Shown here in pieces: positions 52,180-61,687 of a stretch of DNA of 64,000 bases. The stretch spans positions 62,001-126,000 of the forward strand of contig NZ_LIPF01000014.1 in NCBI RefSeq assembly GCF_001905385.1. The letters run 5' to 3'. The position numbers and the translations under genes are program-made. Position 1 is the first letter of the stretch. Each line of letters begins with the position of its first letter. The DNA comes from Streptomyces sp. CB02414. GTDB taxonomy: Bacteria > Actinomycetota > Actinomycetes > Streptomycetales > Streptomycetaceae. Below the pieces are notes generated by a model. The model made no database searches, was not told where the DNA came from, and saw only the letters and a program-made list of their open reading frames with translations.

Positions 52180-52314
52180 GTCGCAAGTTCGTGCTTCGGA
52201 CCGGAGGCGCAGCAGCGGGAGCGGTATGGCTGCTCGGGCCCTCCGGGTGAGTGACCCGGCCGGCGCCGCTCCCGCGGAAAGTCCCCCTGAGACCACCGTT
52301 CAGGAGCGATCCGC

Positions 52315-53181
52315 ATGCTCACAGAAACACCCACCGTCCGTCCCGAAACGCTCGGATCCCCCGAAACCACCGCCCCCGCCCGTCGCCGGCACGACGACGC
52401 CCCGGACACCATGGCCCTCTTCGGCCGGCTGGCCGCCCTCGAGGAGGGGCCCGAGCGGGACGCGCTCCGCGACGAACTCGTCGCCGCGTGGCTGCCCATG
52501 GCCCACCGGATCGCCGGCCGTTTCCGCGACCGCGGCGAGTCCATCGAGGACCTGCGCCAGGTCGCCGCTCTGGGCCTGGTCAAGGCCGTCGACCGCTTCG
52601 ACCCGGAGCGCGGCGCCTTCGAGAGCTACGCCGTGCCCACCATCACCGGCGAGGTCAAGCGTCACTTCCGCGACCGGATGTGGGCCCTGCGGGTGCCCCG
52701 CCGGGTCCAGGAACTGCGCAACAAGGTGCGGGTGGCGCGGCGCGAGCTCACCCAGAGCCCCGGCAGCCCCGAACCGTCGGTGGCCGCCATCGCCGCCCAC
52801 ACCGGGCTGACCGAGGACGAGGTCGGCGCCGGGATGGAGGCGCTGGAGAGCTTCAGCACCCTGTCGCTGGACGCCGAACTCTCGGCCGGCGACGACGGCT
52901 ACAGCCTCGCGGACACCCTCGGCGCGGCCGACGCCTCGTACGACACGGTGATCGACCGGGAGTCCGCCAAGGAAGGGCTGCGCAGGCTGCCCGAGCGCGA
53001 GCGGGCCATCCTCTACATGCGCTTCTTCGAGGACATGACCCAGAGCCGGATAGCCGACCGCCTGGGCATCTCCCAGATGCACGTCTCGCGGCTCATCAGC
53101 CGCAGCTGCGCCCGGGTCCGGGACGAGGCGATGGGACAGCGGACCGGCCACCGGGGCACCGGCCGGCCGGTGCGGACCTGA
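52315..53181 (+). CDS. sigM: RNA polymerase sigma factor, SigB/SigF family (SigM-like)
   Basis: This 288-residue sigma factor has region 2 (AHRIAGRFRDRG, EDLRQVAALGLVKAVDRF, FESYAVPTITGEVKRHFRD), region 3 (VPRRVQELRNKV) and region 4 (RERAILYMRFFEDMTQSRI, LGISQMHVSRLISR). It is a second member of the SigB/F family in the window. The name SigM follows from its position in the S. coelicolor SigB-SigL-SigM set and is inferred. ATG 52315 follows AGGAG. Downstream lies a DUF5133 gene. Confidence 0.9.
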   Translation: MLTETPTVRPETLGSPETTAPARRRHDDAPDTMALFGRLAALEEGPERDALRDELVAAWLPMAHRIAGRFRDRGESIEDLRQVAALGLVKAVDRFDPERGAFESYAVPTITGEVKRHFRDRMWALRVPRRVQELRNKVRVARRELTQSPGSPEPSVAAIAAHTGLTEDEVGAGMEALESFSTLSLDAELSAGDDGYSLADTLGAADASYDTVIDRESAKEGLRRLPERERAILYMRFFEDMTQSRIADRLGISQMHVSRLISRSCARVRDEAMGQRTGHRGTGRPVRT

Positions 53182-53212
53182 CGGACCGGGCGACGGAGGA
53201 GGAACGAGACGG

Positions 53213-53446
53213 ATGCTGATGCCCCACCCCGCGGTGCTGCGCGGGCTCCTCGAGGAGTACGAGGCGGCGGCCCTGCACGAACCCGGCGACGACCTGGGCG
53301 GACCCGGTCCCCGGACGCGTGACCTGGCGTACACGCTGTGCGTGTCGACCGGCACGCGCGACGTGCGCCAGGCCCTCGAGGCCGCCCGGCGGCAACTCGC
53401 GGCTCCTCCGGTCCCGGCCCCCGAGCCCGCGGTCGCGGCGGACTGA
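53213..53446 (+). CDS. DUF5133 family protein
   Basis: This 77-residue protein opens MLMPHPAVLRGLLEEYEA, the usual start of DUF5133 proteins, and has the central DLAYTLCVSTGTRDV. The family is confined to Streptomyces and relatives and is often beside SigB-type genes. ATG 53213 follows GGAGGAACGAG. It is 31 bases after the sigma factor stop and probably in its operon. Confidence 0.85.
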   Translation: MLMPHPAVLRGLLEEYEAAALHEPGDDLGGPGPRTRDLAYTLCVSTGTRDVRQALEAARRQLAAPPVPAPEPAVAAD

Positions 53447-53466
53447 CCTCGAGGACGGCTGGTGGA

Positions 53467-53505
53467 CCGGCTGCCCGCACACCTCCGTGGTGTGCGGGCA
53501 GCCGG
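53467..53505 (+). terminator. Strong hairpin terminator after DUF5133 gene
   Basis: A perfect 17-bp stem (53467-53483 with 53489-53505) with a 5-base loop lies 20 bases after the DUF5133 stop and closes the sigma factor operon. Confidence 0.85.
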
Positions 53506-53626
53506 CGTGTCCGCGCGTACGGGGGGGCGGAAGCCGGGTCCGTGAGCCCCGACGCCGGTGACGACCGGGAGCCGGGTGTGCGGCCGGGAAGCCGGGGCAT
53601 CCGCTGTCCCGGAGGGGAGGCTCACG

Positions 53627-54460
53627 ATGAACGCACGTGTTCTCGCACATTCCGGCCGCGGCCGGGCCCGCCGGGCCGCGAACGGCTCGGCCGCCGAGGG
53701 GGCCGCCCGGGCGGGACTCACCGCCCGCGGCGTCATCTACCTGCTGGTCGGCGTACTCGCGCTGCAGATCGCCTTCGGCACCGGCAACCGGCAGGCCGAC
53801 CGGGGCGGCGCCCTGGCCGAGCTGGCGGACAAGCCGTTCGGCGCCGTACTGCTGTGGGCGCTGGGCGCCGGACTCGTCGGCATGGCCCTGTGGCGGCTGT
53901 CCGAAGCGGTCTTCGGCGTCACGGGCAAGGACGGCCACACGGCCAGGAAGCGGCTCCCGGCCGCCGCCCGGTGCGTGTTCTACGCCTTCGTCGCCTACTC
54001 CGTCCTCGCCTTCGCGGCCGGCTCCGGCGGCAGCGGCTCCAGCGACCGGCAGTCCCGGGACGTCACCGCCAGGGTCATGGAGATGCCCGGCGGGCGCTGG
54101 ATCGTGGGCGTGGCCGGCGCCGCGATCGCCGTCGCCGGCGTCGTCATCGCCGTACAGGCGCTGCGCCGCAGCTACCACAAGAAGCTGAAACTCGGCGCGC
54201 TGAGCCCCCGGGCCCGGCGGCTGGTCGACGTGACCGGCGTCGGTGGCGGAACGGCCCGCGGGCTCGTCTTCGCCGCGGCGGGCGCCTTCGCCGTACGGGC
54301 CGCCGTCGACTACGCGCCCGACAGGGCCAAGGGCCTCGACGACACCCTGCGCTCCTTCGCCGACACCCCGCTCGGCCCCTGGCTGCTGGTCTGCGTCGCC
54401 GCGGGCCTCGTGCTGTTCGGCGTGTTCTCCTTCGCCCTCGCACGCTGGCGCCGGGTCTGA
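53627..54460 (+). CDS. DUF1206 membrane protein
   Basis: This 277-residue protein has about six membrane segments in three two-helix repeats, each containing the DUF1206 pattern (AARAGLTARGVIYLLVGVLA, AARCVFYAFVAYSVLAF, TARGLVFAAAGAFAVRA). The function is unknown. ATG 53627 follows GGAGGGGAGG. It is followed by a hypothetical gene in the same direction. Confidence 0.87.
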   Translation: MNARVLAHSGRGRARRAANGSAAEGAARAGLTARGVIYLLVGVLALQIAFGTGNRQADRGGALAELADKPFGAVLLWALGAGLVGMALWRLSEAVFGVTGKDGHTARKRLPAAARCVFYAFVAYSVLAFAAGSGGSGSSDRQSRDVTARVMEMPGGRWIVGVAGAAIAVAGVVIAVQALRRSYHKKLKLGALSPRARRLVDVTGVGGGTARGLVFAAAGAFAVRAAVDYAPDRAKGLDDTLRSFADTPLGPWLLVCVAAGLVLFGVFSFALARWRRV

Positions 54461-54488
54461 GCCGCGCGGAGGGGGGAACACGGGGCGA

Positions 54489-54923
54489 ATGAACGAACAC
54501 GAGATTCCTCCGCCGGACGGACGTCCCGTGGACGTCTACCTCGACCTCCTGCGCGTACGCATGGAGAACGACGACTACCAGCTCCTGCTCAGCGTGGTCG
54601 AACCGGTCCTCCAGGCCATCGACGAGCACCAGATGCCCACCATCGACTTCTCCCTGGACGGGGACAGCGCCGAGGCGCTGCCCCAGGAGATCAGGGACGA
54701 GGCCGCGCTGGTCATCGCCACCGCGGTCACCGGCCGCCTGGACAACGAGGTCGTGGAAATCAGCACCGACGTGACCGGCCCGGTCCGGGTCGTCACCGAC
54801 GCGGCCACCGCCTCCGACCCCGAGCGCCTCGGCGAGATCGCCGACTACCTCAAGGAACGCCACCAGCAGAACGAGGAACTGCGCGGCATAGCCGAGGCCA
54901 GCGGTCTGCCCAGCGACTTCTGA
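54489..54923 (+). CDS. Hypothetical protein
   Basis: This 144-residue acidic protein (DVYLDLLRVRMENDDYQLLL near the start) has no membrane segment. I recognise no family. Its stop is 4 bases before the end of the convergent FUSC gene. Confidence 0.6.
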   Translation: MNEHEIPPPDGRPVDVYLDLLRVRMENDDYQLLLSVVEPVLQAIDEHQMPTIDFSLDGDSAEALPQEIRDEAALVIATAVTGRLDNEVVEISTDVTGPVRVVTDAATASDPERLGEIADYLKERHQQNEELRGIAEASGLPSDF

Positions 54924-54927
54924 CCCT

Positions 54928-57186
54928 TCACCGCTTCGGCGTCGCCACGGGCACGCCGAGCGGCCGGGCCAGGCCGACCACGGCCTCGTCCAGACGCTCC
55001 AGGTGCCGCAGTACCCGCCCGGTGATCCGGCCGTACCGCGGCACCCCGCCCGCCTCGAACTGCAGCAGCGAGGCGATGCTGGGACCGGTCTCCACCCCCG
55101 TGTCCGCGTCCTCGTCGGCGACGCGCGCGGCGATCGCCTCGATGTTGCGCACCGTGCGCCGCACCGCCCCGCGCAGCCGCGGGTCCGCCGCGATCGACGG
55201 GTGGGTGGGCAGCAGCTCGGCCGTCGCGGCCAGCGACCGCGCGTGGTACGCGCACGTCTCCAGCAGCGCCACCACGTACTGGGCGGTGTTACGGCGGGCC
55301 CGCAGCGGCGTGATCGGATGTGTCAGCGGCGAGGTGGCGGCCCGCAGGTCGCCCAGCGCCTGGTCCAGCTCCCGCGCCTTGTCCAGCAGATCGGCCGCCG
55401 GCCCGCCGCTGAGCTGGTCCACGGCACCCTCGGTGACGTCGGTGAGCCGCTCCAGCACCGTGCCGAGCAGTTCGTTGGTACGGCGGTCGGTGCGTATCGG
55501 CAGCACCAGCGCCGCCGCGACGATCCCGCAGGCCGCGCCGAGCGCCGTCTCCTCGATGCGCAGCACCAGCACCGACAGGCTGTAGGTGTGCAGCAGGGTG
55601 TACAACAGGCCCAGCATCGCCGTCACGAAGAACGACATCAGCGTGTACGACAGCGGCGCCGTGTAGAACATCGCGAAGATGAGCAGCAGCACCAGCCCGA
55701 ACGCGATCCAGGTGTGGTCGCCGACCAGGCCGGCCAGCACGATGCCGGCCACCACCCCGAACAGGGTGCCCAGCACCCTGCGGTAGCCCTTGACGAGGAT
55801 CTCCCCGGTGGACGCCGTGTTCAGGAAGACGATCCAGCACGCGAGCACCGCCCAGTACCAGCGCTGCGAGGACAGGAACTCCCCGCCGACGATGGCCAGC
55901 GAGGACCCCACCGAGACCTGCACCGCGGCCCGCGTGGTGGGCCGCCGCAGCCCGGTCGGTTCCTCCTCCTTCGCCTCCTCCTCGCCGGCGTCGATCGCGG
56001 CGTCCTCGGCGTCCAGCTCCTCCCGGGACCTGGTGGTCGCCGGGGTGTCGTCCGACTCGTCCTGGGGCCCGTCCAGGGCGATCCTGAGGCCCATGACCGC
56101 CCTCGCGGCCTCACCGACGCCGCGGAACACGTCCTGGACGGCCGGGATCGCCTCCGGCAGGTTCTCCTCGTCGCGGTAACCGAGCAGCCGGTTGCGCAGG
56201 TGGGACAGCGCGGTGCCGCGCGCCTCGGCGGGCGGCCGCAGCACCAGCGTGCGCAGCGCCCCCAGGTCCCGGCGCAGCACCTCCGTGGCCTCGCCGGGCG
56301 CCGGCGAACTGCCCACCGACGGCGCCGGCGCACCCGGCAGGTGCAGGGTCAGGGTGTCCGCCCGCTCGGCGCTGCGCGCGGTCAGCAGCAGCAGGCCCAG
56401 CCGCTCGGCCGCGATCTCGGCGTCCGCGATGCGCCGCTGCACCAGACGCGCGGTGGACGCGTCCGGAGTGCCGTCCTCCAGCCGCGACTGGATCATCAGG
56501 GCCGTCTCGTGCAGGCGCGCGGTGCCGTCCCGCAGGTGCTCCAGCGCCCGGTCGATCCCGTCCGGCCCGGCGTCCAGCAGCTCGATCTGCGTGGCGATCA
56601 GCTGGGCCAGCCGCGCGCGGAAGGCCTGCCGCAGCCGCTGGAGGATGCCCGCCGGTGTCGCCGGCACCACGGCGAAGCGCACCACCGCACTGCACGCGAA
56701 CGCCACCGCGATGGCACCCAGGAGCCCCGGCAGCACCGACGGGTCGCCGCCGACGAACAGGGAGACGAAGTAGACCTGGAACCCGATCAGCCCGAGCGCC
56801 GTGCCGCGGTCGCCGAACCGTCTCACGAAGACGGCGAAGAAGATGAGGACGACGAAGAAGGCGTCGCCGACGACGACCCGTGAGGTGAGCAGCGAGCTGA
56901 CCGACACCGAGGCCAGGGCGACGGGCAGTCCCAGCGCCAGCGTGACCGCCTGGGCGCCGAGCTCCTTCTCGCGGATGGCGAAGGTGGCGACCATCGCCGC
57001 CATGGCGCCCGCGACCAGATGGGTGACGTCCGCGCCGAACGCGGCGAGCACACCCAGCGCCAGAGCGATGGCGCCCACCGTCCGCAGGCCCGCCGTCAGC
57101 CGCAGCAGCCCCGGGTCGGACGCGGCGATCCGGTCCCGCAGCCGTGTCCGCACCGAGCGCCCCGCTGCCTTCACGCCGCCGTACAC
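54928..57186 (-). CDS. FUSC family transporter/aromatic acid exporter
   Basis: This 752-residue membrane protein has the two-half FUSC/ArAE layout: an N-terminal membrane block (about 35-180), a long cytoplasmic helical region (about 190-420, with an acidic EEEAKEEE stretch), a second membrane block (about 425-590) and a C-terminal cytoplasmic domain. Relatives export p-hydroxybenzoate or fusaric acid. GTG 57186 is assumed; GTG 57174 is possible. Confidence 0.85.
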   Translation of the reverse strand: MYGGVKAAGRSVRTRLRDRIAASDPGLLRLTAGLRTVGAIALALGVLAAFGADVTHLVAGAMAAMVATFAIREKELGAQAVTLALGLPVALASVSVSSLLTSRVVVGDAFFVVLIFFAVFVRRFGDRGTALGLIGFQVYFVSLFVGGDPSVLPGLLGAIAVAFACSAVVRFAVVPATPAGILQRLRQAFRARLAQLIATQIELLDAGPDGIDRALEHLRDGTARLHETALMIQSRLEDGTPDASTARLVQRRIADAEIAAERLGLLLLTARSAERADTLTLHLPGAPAPSVGSSPAPGEATEVLRRDLGALRTLVLRPPAEARGTALSHLRNRLLGYRDEENLPEAIPAVQDVFRGVGEAARAVMGLRIALDGPQDESDDTPATTRSREELDAEDAAIDAGEEEAKEEEPTGLRRPTTRAAVQVSVGSSLAIVGGEFLSSQRWYWAVLACWIVFLNTASTGEILVKGYRRVLGTLFGVVAGIVLAGLVGDHTWIAFGLVLLLIFAMFYTAPLSYTLMSFFVTAMLGLLYTLLHTYSLSVLVLRIEETALGAACGIVAAALVLPIRTDRRTNELLGTVLERLTDVTEGAVDQLSGGPAADLLDKARELDQALGDLRAATSPLTHPITPLRARRNTAQYVVALLETCAYHARSLAATAELLPTHPSIAADPRLRGAVRRTVRNIEAIAARVADEDADTGVETGPSIASLLQFEAGGVPRYGRITGRVLRHLERLDEAVVGLARPLGVPVATPKR

Positions 57187-57276
57187 TCTCCCGACTCACA
57201 CGCCCGACTCCCGGCCGGTTCACGCCGAGATCCACTTCTCAGGATGTCATGCCGCGCGCCCGTCCCCGCCACGGGG

Positions 57277-58653
57277 TCACAGCCGTGCCCGGCCCGCCTC
57301 CGCGACGCGCTCCTGCACCTGTTCCGGCGTCAGGTAGGCGTCCGTGTACTCGAAGTCCCGCAGCTTGGCCGGCTTGCGGGCCTGGAAGCCGGTGCGCACG
57401 AAATCGTCGCCCGCCACCGCGTTGAGCGCCCAGTTGGCCGCCACCCGCGCCTTGGCCACGCCCGTGCGCAGCGCCGACCAGTGGTAGCCGCGGGCCACCG
57501 CCTGGGCCGGCAGGCCCTTCAGTTCGACACCGAGCGGCTTGGAGACCGCGTCGGTGCCGCCGAGGTCGACGACGAGACCCAGGTCCTTGTGGACGTAGGG
57601 CCGCATCGGCTGGTTGCGCAGGGTGGCGATGACGTTCTCGGCGACGTGCCGGCCCTGCCGCATGGCGTGCTGGGCGGTGGGCGGGCAGACGGCGCCCTCC
57701 TGGCCCTTGGCGAGGTCGGGCACGGCCGCGGAGTCGCCGAGCGCGAACACCCCGTCGTGGTCGGGCAGGCACATCTCGGCGGTCACCGCGAGCCGTCCTC
57801 TGACCGTCTCCGCGCCGAGCGTGGCGATCAGCGGGCTCGCCACCACACCGGCGGTCCAGATCAGCGTGCGGGTGGGCACCACCCGGCCGTTGGTGAAGGT
57901 GACCTCCTCGGGGCCGGCCTTCTCGATGGAGACGCCGAGCGAGATCTCGATGCCGCGCCGGGTGAGCACCTCCTGCGCGTCGCGCCCGAGCTTCTCGCCG
58001 AGCTCCGGCATGAGCTTGGGCGCGATGTCGATCAGGTGCCACTTGATCAGGCCCGGGTCGAGCCGGCTGTATCGCTTGACGGCCGCGTGCGTCAGCCGCT
58101 GCAGACAGGCCGCGGTCTCGGTGCCCGCGTACCCGCCGCCGACCACCACGAACTGCAGCCGCGAGGCCCGCTCCACGGGATCCTGGCTGGCGTCGGCGAG
58201 GTCGAGCTGCGCGATGACGTGGTCACGGATGTACGCGGCCTCCGCCAGCGTCTTCATGCCGAACGCGTGGTCGGTCAGCCCCGGGATGTCGAAGGTGCGG
58301 GTGATGCTGCCGGGCGCCAGCACGATGTAGTCGTACGGCTCATTGACGATCTGGTCGGTGATGGTGCGCACCACGCACACCTTCGCCTTGAGGTCCACGC
58401 CGATGGCGCCGCCCGGGATGATCCGGGTGCGGTACTTGCTGCTGCGGCGCAGGGACAGCGCGATCGACTGGGGAGTCAGCACACCGGACGCCACCTGGGG
58501 CAGCAGCGGCAGATAGAGCTGGTAGGAGAAGGGTGTCACCAAGGTGATCTCGGCCTCGCCGGGGGAGAGCCTGCGCTCCAGACGACGGACGCACTCCACG
58601 CCGGCGAAACCTGCGCCGACCACCAGGATCCTGGGTCGTGTCACGGTGTTCAT
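57277..58653 (-). CDS. Type II NADH dehydrogenase-like FAD/NAD oxidoreductase
   Basis: This 458-residue pyridine nucleotide-disulfide oxidoreductase has GAGFAGVECVRRLERRL (about 12-28, FAD), GGGYAGTETAACLQRL (about 172-187, NAD) and a GVFALGDSAAV motif (about 299-309). The CxxC of thiol reductases is absent, so it fits NDH-2, the non-pumping membrane-associated NADH:quinone oxidoreductase. The C-terminal basic region may anchor it to the membrane. ATG 58653 follows AAAGGG. Confidence 0.9.
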   Translation of the reverse strand: MNTVTRPRILVVGAGFAGVECVRRLERRLSPGEAEITLVTPFSYQLYLPLLPQVASGVLTPQSIALSLRRSSKYRTRIIPGGAIGVDLKAKVCVVRTITDQIVNEPYDYIVLAPGSITRTFDIPGLTDHAFGMKTLAEAAYIRDHVIAQLDLADASQDPVERASRLQFVVVGGGYAGTETAACLQRLTHAAVKRYSRLDPGLIKWHLIDIAPKLMPELGEKLGRDAQEVLTRRGIEISLGVSIEKAGPEEVTFTNGRVVPTRTLIWTAGVVASPLIATLGAETVRGRLAVTAEMCLPDHDGVFALGDSAAVPDLAKGQEGAVCPPTAQHAMRQGRHVAENVIATLRNQPMRPYVHKDLGLVVDLGGTDAVSKPLGVELKGLPAQAVARGYHWSALRTGVAKARVAANWALNAVAGDDFVRTGFQARKPAKLRDFEYTDAYLTPEQVQERVAEAGRARL

Positions 58654-58886
58654 CCCTTTCTGCGGCTCCGGGGGTCTGCCGCGAACGCCGTTCGCGTGCC
58701 CCCGGATCGCTCTTTCGCACCTCGTCGATCCCATCGCGCCCGCCCGGATCCGGCCAGCCGGGCGCGGCAGGCAGGCGACACCTCCTGATCACCACCATGC
58801 CCCGCCCCGGCCCGGAGCGCACCGGGCGGGGGTGAACGGGCGGGAACTTTCCGGTGGGCGAGCGGTGCCCGGCCGGCGGAGCGGGG

Positions 58887-60626
58887 TCAGCGGGTGCCGC
58901 GGAGGTGGCAGAGGAGCAGACAGACGTCGTCGTCCCGCTCCGAGTCGCTGAGCAGCGGACTCAGGATGCCGTCCGCGGAGCCCTCCAGGTCCGCCTCCAG
59001 CGCCGCCGGGCCGAACGAGCCCAGCGCCTCGGCCAGCCGTGCGATGCCCGGGTCTATGCCCCGGGCGCGCCGCTCCACCAGGCCGTCCGTGTACAGGGCG
59101 AGTGTCGAACCCGGCGCCAGTGGCACCGTGTGGTCGGCGATTTCCTGCTTCAGTGGAATGCCCAGCATCGCGCCCGGTTTGGCATCCAGGGTCCGGACCC
59201 GCCCGTCCGGGGTACGCAGCACCGGCGGCGGATGGCCGGCGGCGGCCCACGTGAGGGTGGGCTCGTCGGGGTGGAAGCGGGCGATGACGGCCGTGGCGAA
59301 CAGATCGGGCTGGAGGTGGTGCAGGAACGTGTGCAGCCGGGTCAGGAGCCGGCCGGGGCTGCCGCCGTCGACGGCGTAGGCCCGCAGCGCCGTACGCAGC
59401 TGACTCATCATCACCGCCGCGCGCAGCCCGTGCCCGGTGACGTCGCCGACCACGGCGATGACGCCGCCGTCCGGCTGCCGGAACGCGTCGTACCAGTCGC
59501 CGCCGATGTTCAGCCCGTGGGTGGCCGGGAGGTAGCGCGCCGCCATCGCGAGCCCCGGCGGGGCGGGCAGTTCCGTGAGCAGGGCCCGCTGGAGCGTCTC
59601 CGCGATGTCGCGGTTGTGCTGGTAGCGCTGGGCGTGGTCGATCGCGATGCTGGCCCGCCGGGTCAGCTCGATGACCATCACGGCGTCGTCCGGGTCCCAG
59701 CGCTCCCCGGGCGGCGACAGGGTCACCACGCCGAGCGGCGCCTGCCGGGTCGGCAGCGGGATGCACAGCAGGGGGCGGTCCGGAGCCAGCGCCGAGGGCG
59801 GCTGGTCGTCGACGCCCGGCAGGTCGCCCGGATGCGGGGCGGCGTACTGCGGCCGGCCGGTGCGGGCGGCGACCACGGCGGCCGCCGGATGGGCGGGGCC
59901 CGGCCGGTCGCCGTCCTGGTCGAACAGCCAGACGTCGACGGAGGCGGCGTACTCGGGCACCAGCAGCTCCGGCAGCCGGCGCACGATCTCGTGGTGGTCC
60001 AGCGACGCGGTCAGCACGGCGCTCGCGTCCGCCAGGAAGGTCAGCCGGCGCCGGGCGTTCTCCGCCTCCGTGCGCGCCTTGCGCTCGGCGGCGAACGCCT
60101 CCCGCTGGGCCCGTCCGGCGGCGTCCAGCTCGGCGTGCAGCGCCACCACGCCCTGGTTGGTCTGCTGCAGCTCCTCGCGGTGGAAGTCGACCAGGTGCTC
60201 CTGCTCGGTGAGCCGGTCCAGGACCAGCGCGGTGTCCTCGTCGGCCCCGAGCAGGGCCTCGGCCAGCGCGGCCGGGTCGTCCACCGTGACGTCCGCCTCG
60301 GCGGCCGGCACCGCCTCCGGGCAGGGCACCGTGACCCGCCACGGCGGCTGGCCGGCGGCCGCGGCGTCGCGCGACGGTGTCACCACCGCGTGCAGCACAC
60401 CCCGGCCGGCCTCCGCCTCCGCAGTGGCGGGCGAGGCCGTGCCCGCCTCCAGCGTGAGCCGCCACGTACCGCCCTTGGTCAGGCACAGCCGCAGCTGCGC
60501 GCCGAGCGAGGCCAGCAGCCGGGCGCGCTCCAGCGGCGGCACGCCGTAGGCCGCGGCCAGGCGCGCGGTGGCGATGCGTGCCCGCGCCGCGTCGGTGATG
60601 TCGGTGATCTGCCAGGTACGGGTCAT
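58887..60626 (-). CDS. GAF-PP2C (SpoIIE/RsbU-type) serine phosphatase
   Basis: This 579-residue protein has an N-terminal alpha/beta region (about 1-115), a coiled-coil linker (about 130-195), a GAF domain (about 200-340) and a C-terminal PP2C phosphatase (about 350-575: LNIGGDWYDAF, AVVGDVTGHGLRAAVMMSQ, LYTDGLVE, RDDDVCLLL). It should dephosphorylate STAS antagonists. ATG 60626 overlaps the stop of the gene before it (ATGA), so it is the last member of the rsb operon. Confidence 0.9.
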   Translation of the reverse strand: MTRTWQITDITDAARARIATARLAAAYGVPPLERARLLASLGAQLRLCLTKGGTWRLTLEAGTASPATAEAEAGRGVLHAVVTPSRDAAAAGQPPWRVTVPCPEAVPAAEADVTVDDPAALAEALLGADEDTALVLDRLTEQEHLVDFHREELQQTNQGVVALHAELDAAGRAQREAFAAERKARTEAENARRRLTFLADASAVLTASLDHHEIVRRLPELLVPEYAASVDVWLFDQDGDRPGPAHPAAAVVAARTGRPQYAAPHPGDLPGVDDQPPSALAPDRPLLCIPLPTRQAPLGVVTLSPPGERWDPDDAVMVIELTRRASIAIDHAQRYQHNRDIAETLQRALLTELPAPPGLAMAARYLPATHGLNIGGDWYDAFRQPDGGVIAVVGDVTGHGLRAAVMMSQLRTALRAYAVDGGSPGRLLTRLHTFLHHLQPDLFATAVIARFHPDEPTLTWAAAGHPPPVLRTPDGRVRTLDAKPGAMLGIPLKQEIADHTVPLAPGSTLALYTDGLVERRARGIDPGIARLAEALGSFGPAALEADLEGSADGILSPLLSDSERDDDVCLLLCHLRGTR

Positions 60627-61687
60627 GGGCCGTCCGGCGGGGTCGAGGCCAGCACGGCCACGGCGGTGTCGTCCCGCACCGGCCGGGCCGGACTGCTGGC
60701 GTCCCGGACCGTCACGGCCGCCGCGACCGCCGGATCGACCACCGTACGGCAGGTGTCGTCCGTCGGCGTCCAGCGGCTCGGCAGGCCGTCGCTGTGCAGG
60801 ACCAGCACCCGGTCGTCCGCCCAAGCCGTCTCCTCCTCGCGCAGAGTGGTGGGCCGGTGGGTGCCGACGATGCCCGGCCGGGAGACCAGGTGCCGCCAGG
60901 TGCCGTTCTCGCACAGCCGGGCCCCGATATTGCCGACGCCCGCGAAGCGGAGCACCGAGGCACCGGTGTCGACCTGGGCCACCGCGACGGCCGCGCCGCG
61001 GGTCCCGGACAGCGCGGTGTCCAGCCGCCGCAGCGCCTCGGCCGGCGACAGATGCGCCGCGCCGCGCAGCGCCTCCACGGCGGCGGTGGAGGCACGGGCG
61101 GCCTCCGGGCCATGGCCCAGCCCGTCGGCCAGCATCAACGTCACCCGGTCCCCGGAGCGGACCCACGCCCAGGCGTCGCCCGAGTACTCCGCACCACCGA
61201 ACGGCACGTTCACGGCCCCGGCCCGCACCCGGGCCGCCGGACCCCGGTCACGGGCCGTGACGCCGAGTACGGGGCCGATCCGGGCGACCACCACCGTGCC
61301 CCGGCCGGGGACGCTGTGCAGGTCGAAGTCGTCGGACAGTCGGGCGCAGGTGCCGAGACCGGCGCCGAGGGAGCCCGTCGTGGTGAAGCCGTCGCTCAGC
61401 GCGGCGGACACGTCGGCGATCCCGGGACCGTGGTCGACCGTCGCGACCTGCACGAGCAGGTTCCGCTCCCGGCCGGACGCGAGGACCGCGGGGGCGACGA
61501 CGTCGATGAGGACCTGGCCGCCCCCGGCGTGCTTGAGCAGATTGGTCGCCAGCTCGGTCGCCACCAGCGCCGCCGTGGCGGTGCGCTGTTCGTCCAGTCC
61601 GGCCACGGACGCCGCGTGCTCCGCGGCCACCCGGGCGTCGCGCACCCGGGTGGAGTCGTGCACCGGTACGTCCCACACGCGCGGCAT
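60623..61687 (-). CDS. HATPase plus PP2C fusion (RsbT/W-RsbX-like)
   Basis: This 354-residue protein begins with a GHKL ATPase domain (about 1-140: ATELATNLLKHAGGG, TVDHGPGIAD, LGAGLGTCARLSDDF) and ends with a PP2C-like domain (about 150-345: LMLADGLGHGPEAARAS, AGVGNIGARL, LVLHSDGL, RDDTAVAVL), as in RsbX. It therefore combines kinase-like and phosphatase-like parts. Overlap with the genes on both sides (TGATG and ATGA) shows tight coupling. Its target would be RsbS/RsbR-type STAS proteins. Confidence 0.87.
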   Translation of the reverse strand: MPRVWDVPVHDSTRVRDARVAAEHAASVAGLDEQRTATAALVATELATNLLKHAGGGQVLIDVVAPAVLASGRERNLLVQVATVDHGPGIADVSAALSDGFTTTGSLGAGLGTCARLSDDFDLHSVPGRGTVVVARIGPVLGVTARDRGPAARVRAGAVNVPFGGAEYSGDAWAWVRSGDRVTLMLADGLGHGPEAARASTAAVEALRGAAHLSPAEALRRLDTALSGTRGAAVAVAQVDTGASVLRFAGVGNIGARLCENGTWRHLVSRPGIVGTHRPTTLREEETAWADDRVLVLHSDGLPSRWTPTDDTCRTVVDPAVAAAVTVRDASSPARPVRDDTAVAVLASTPPDGP

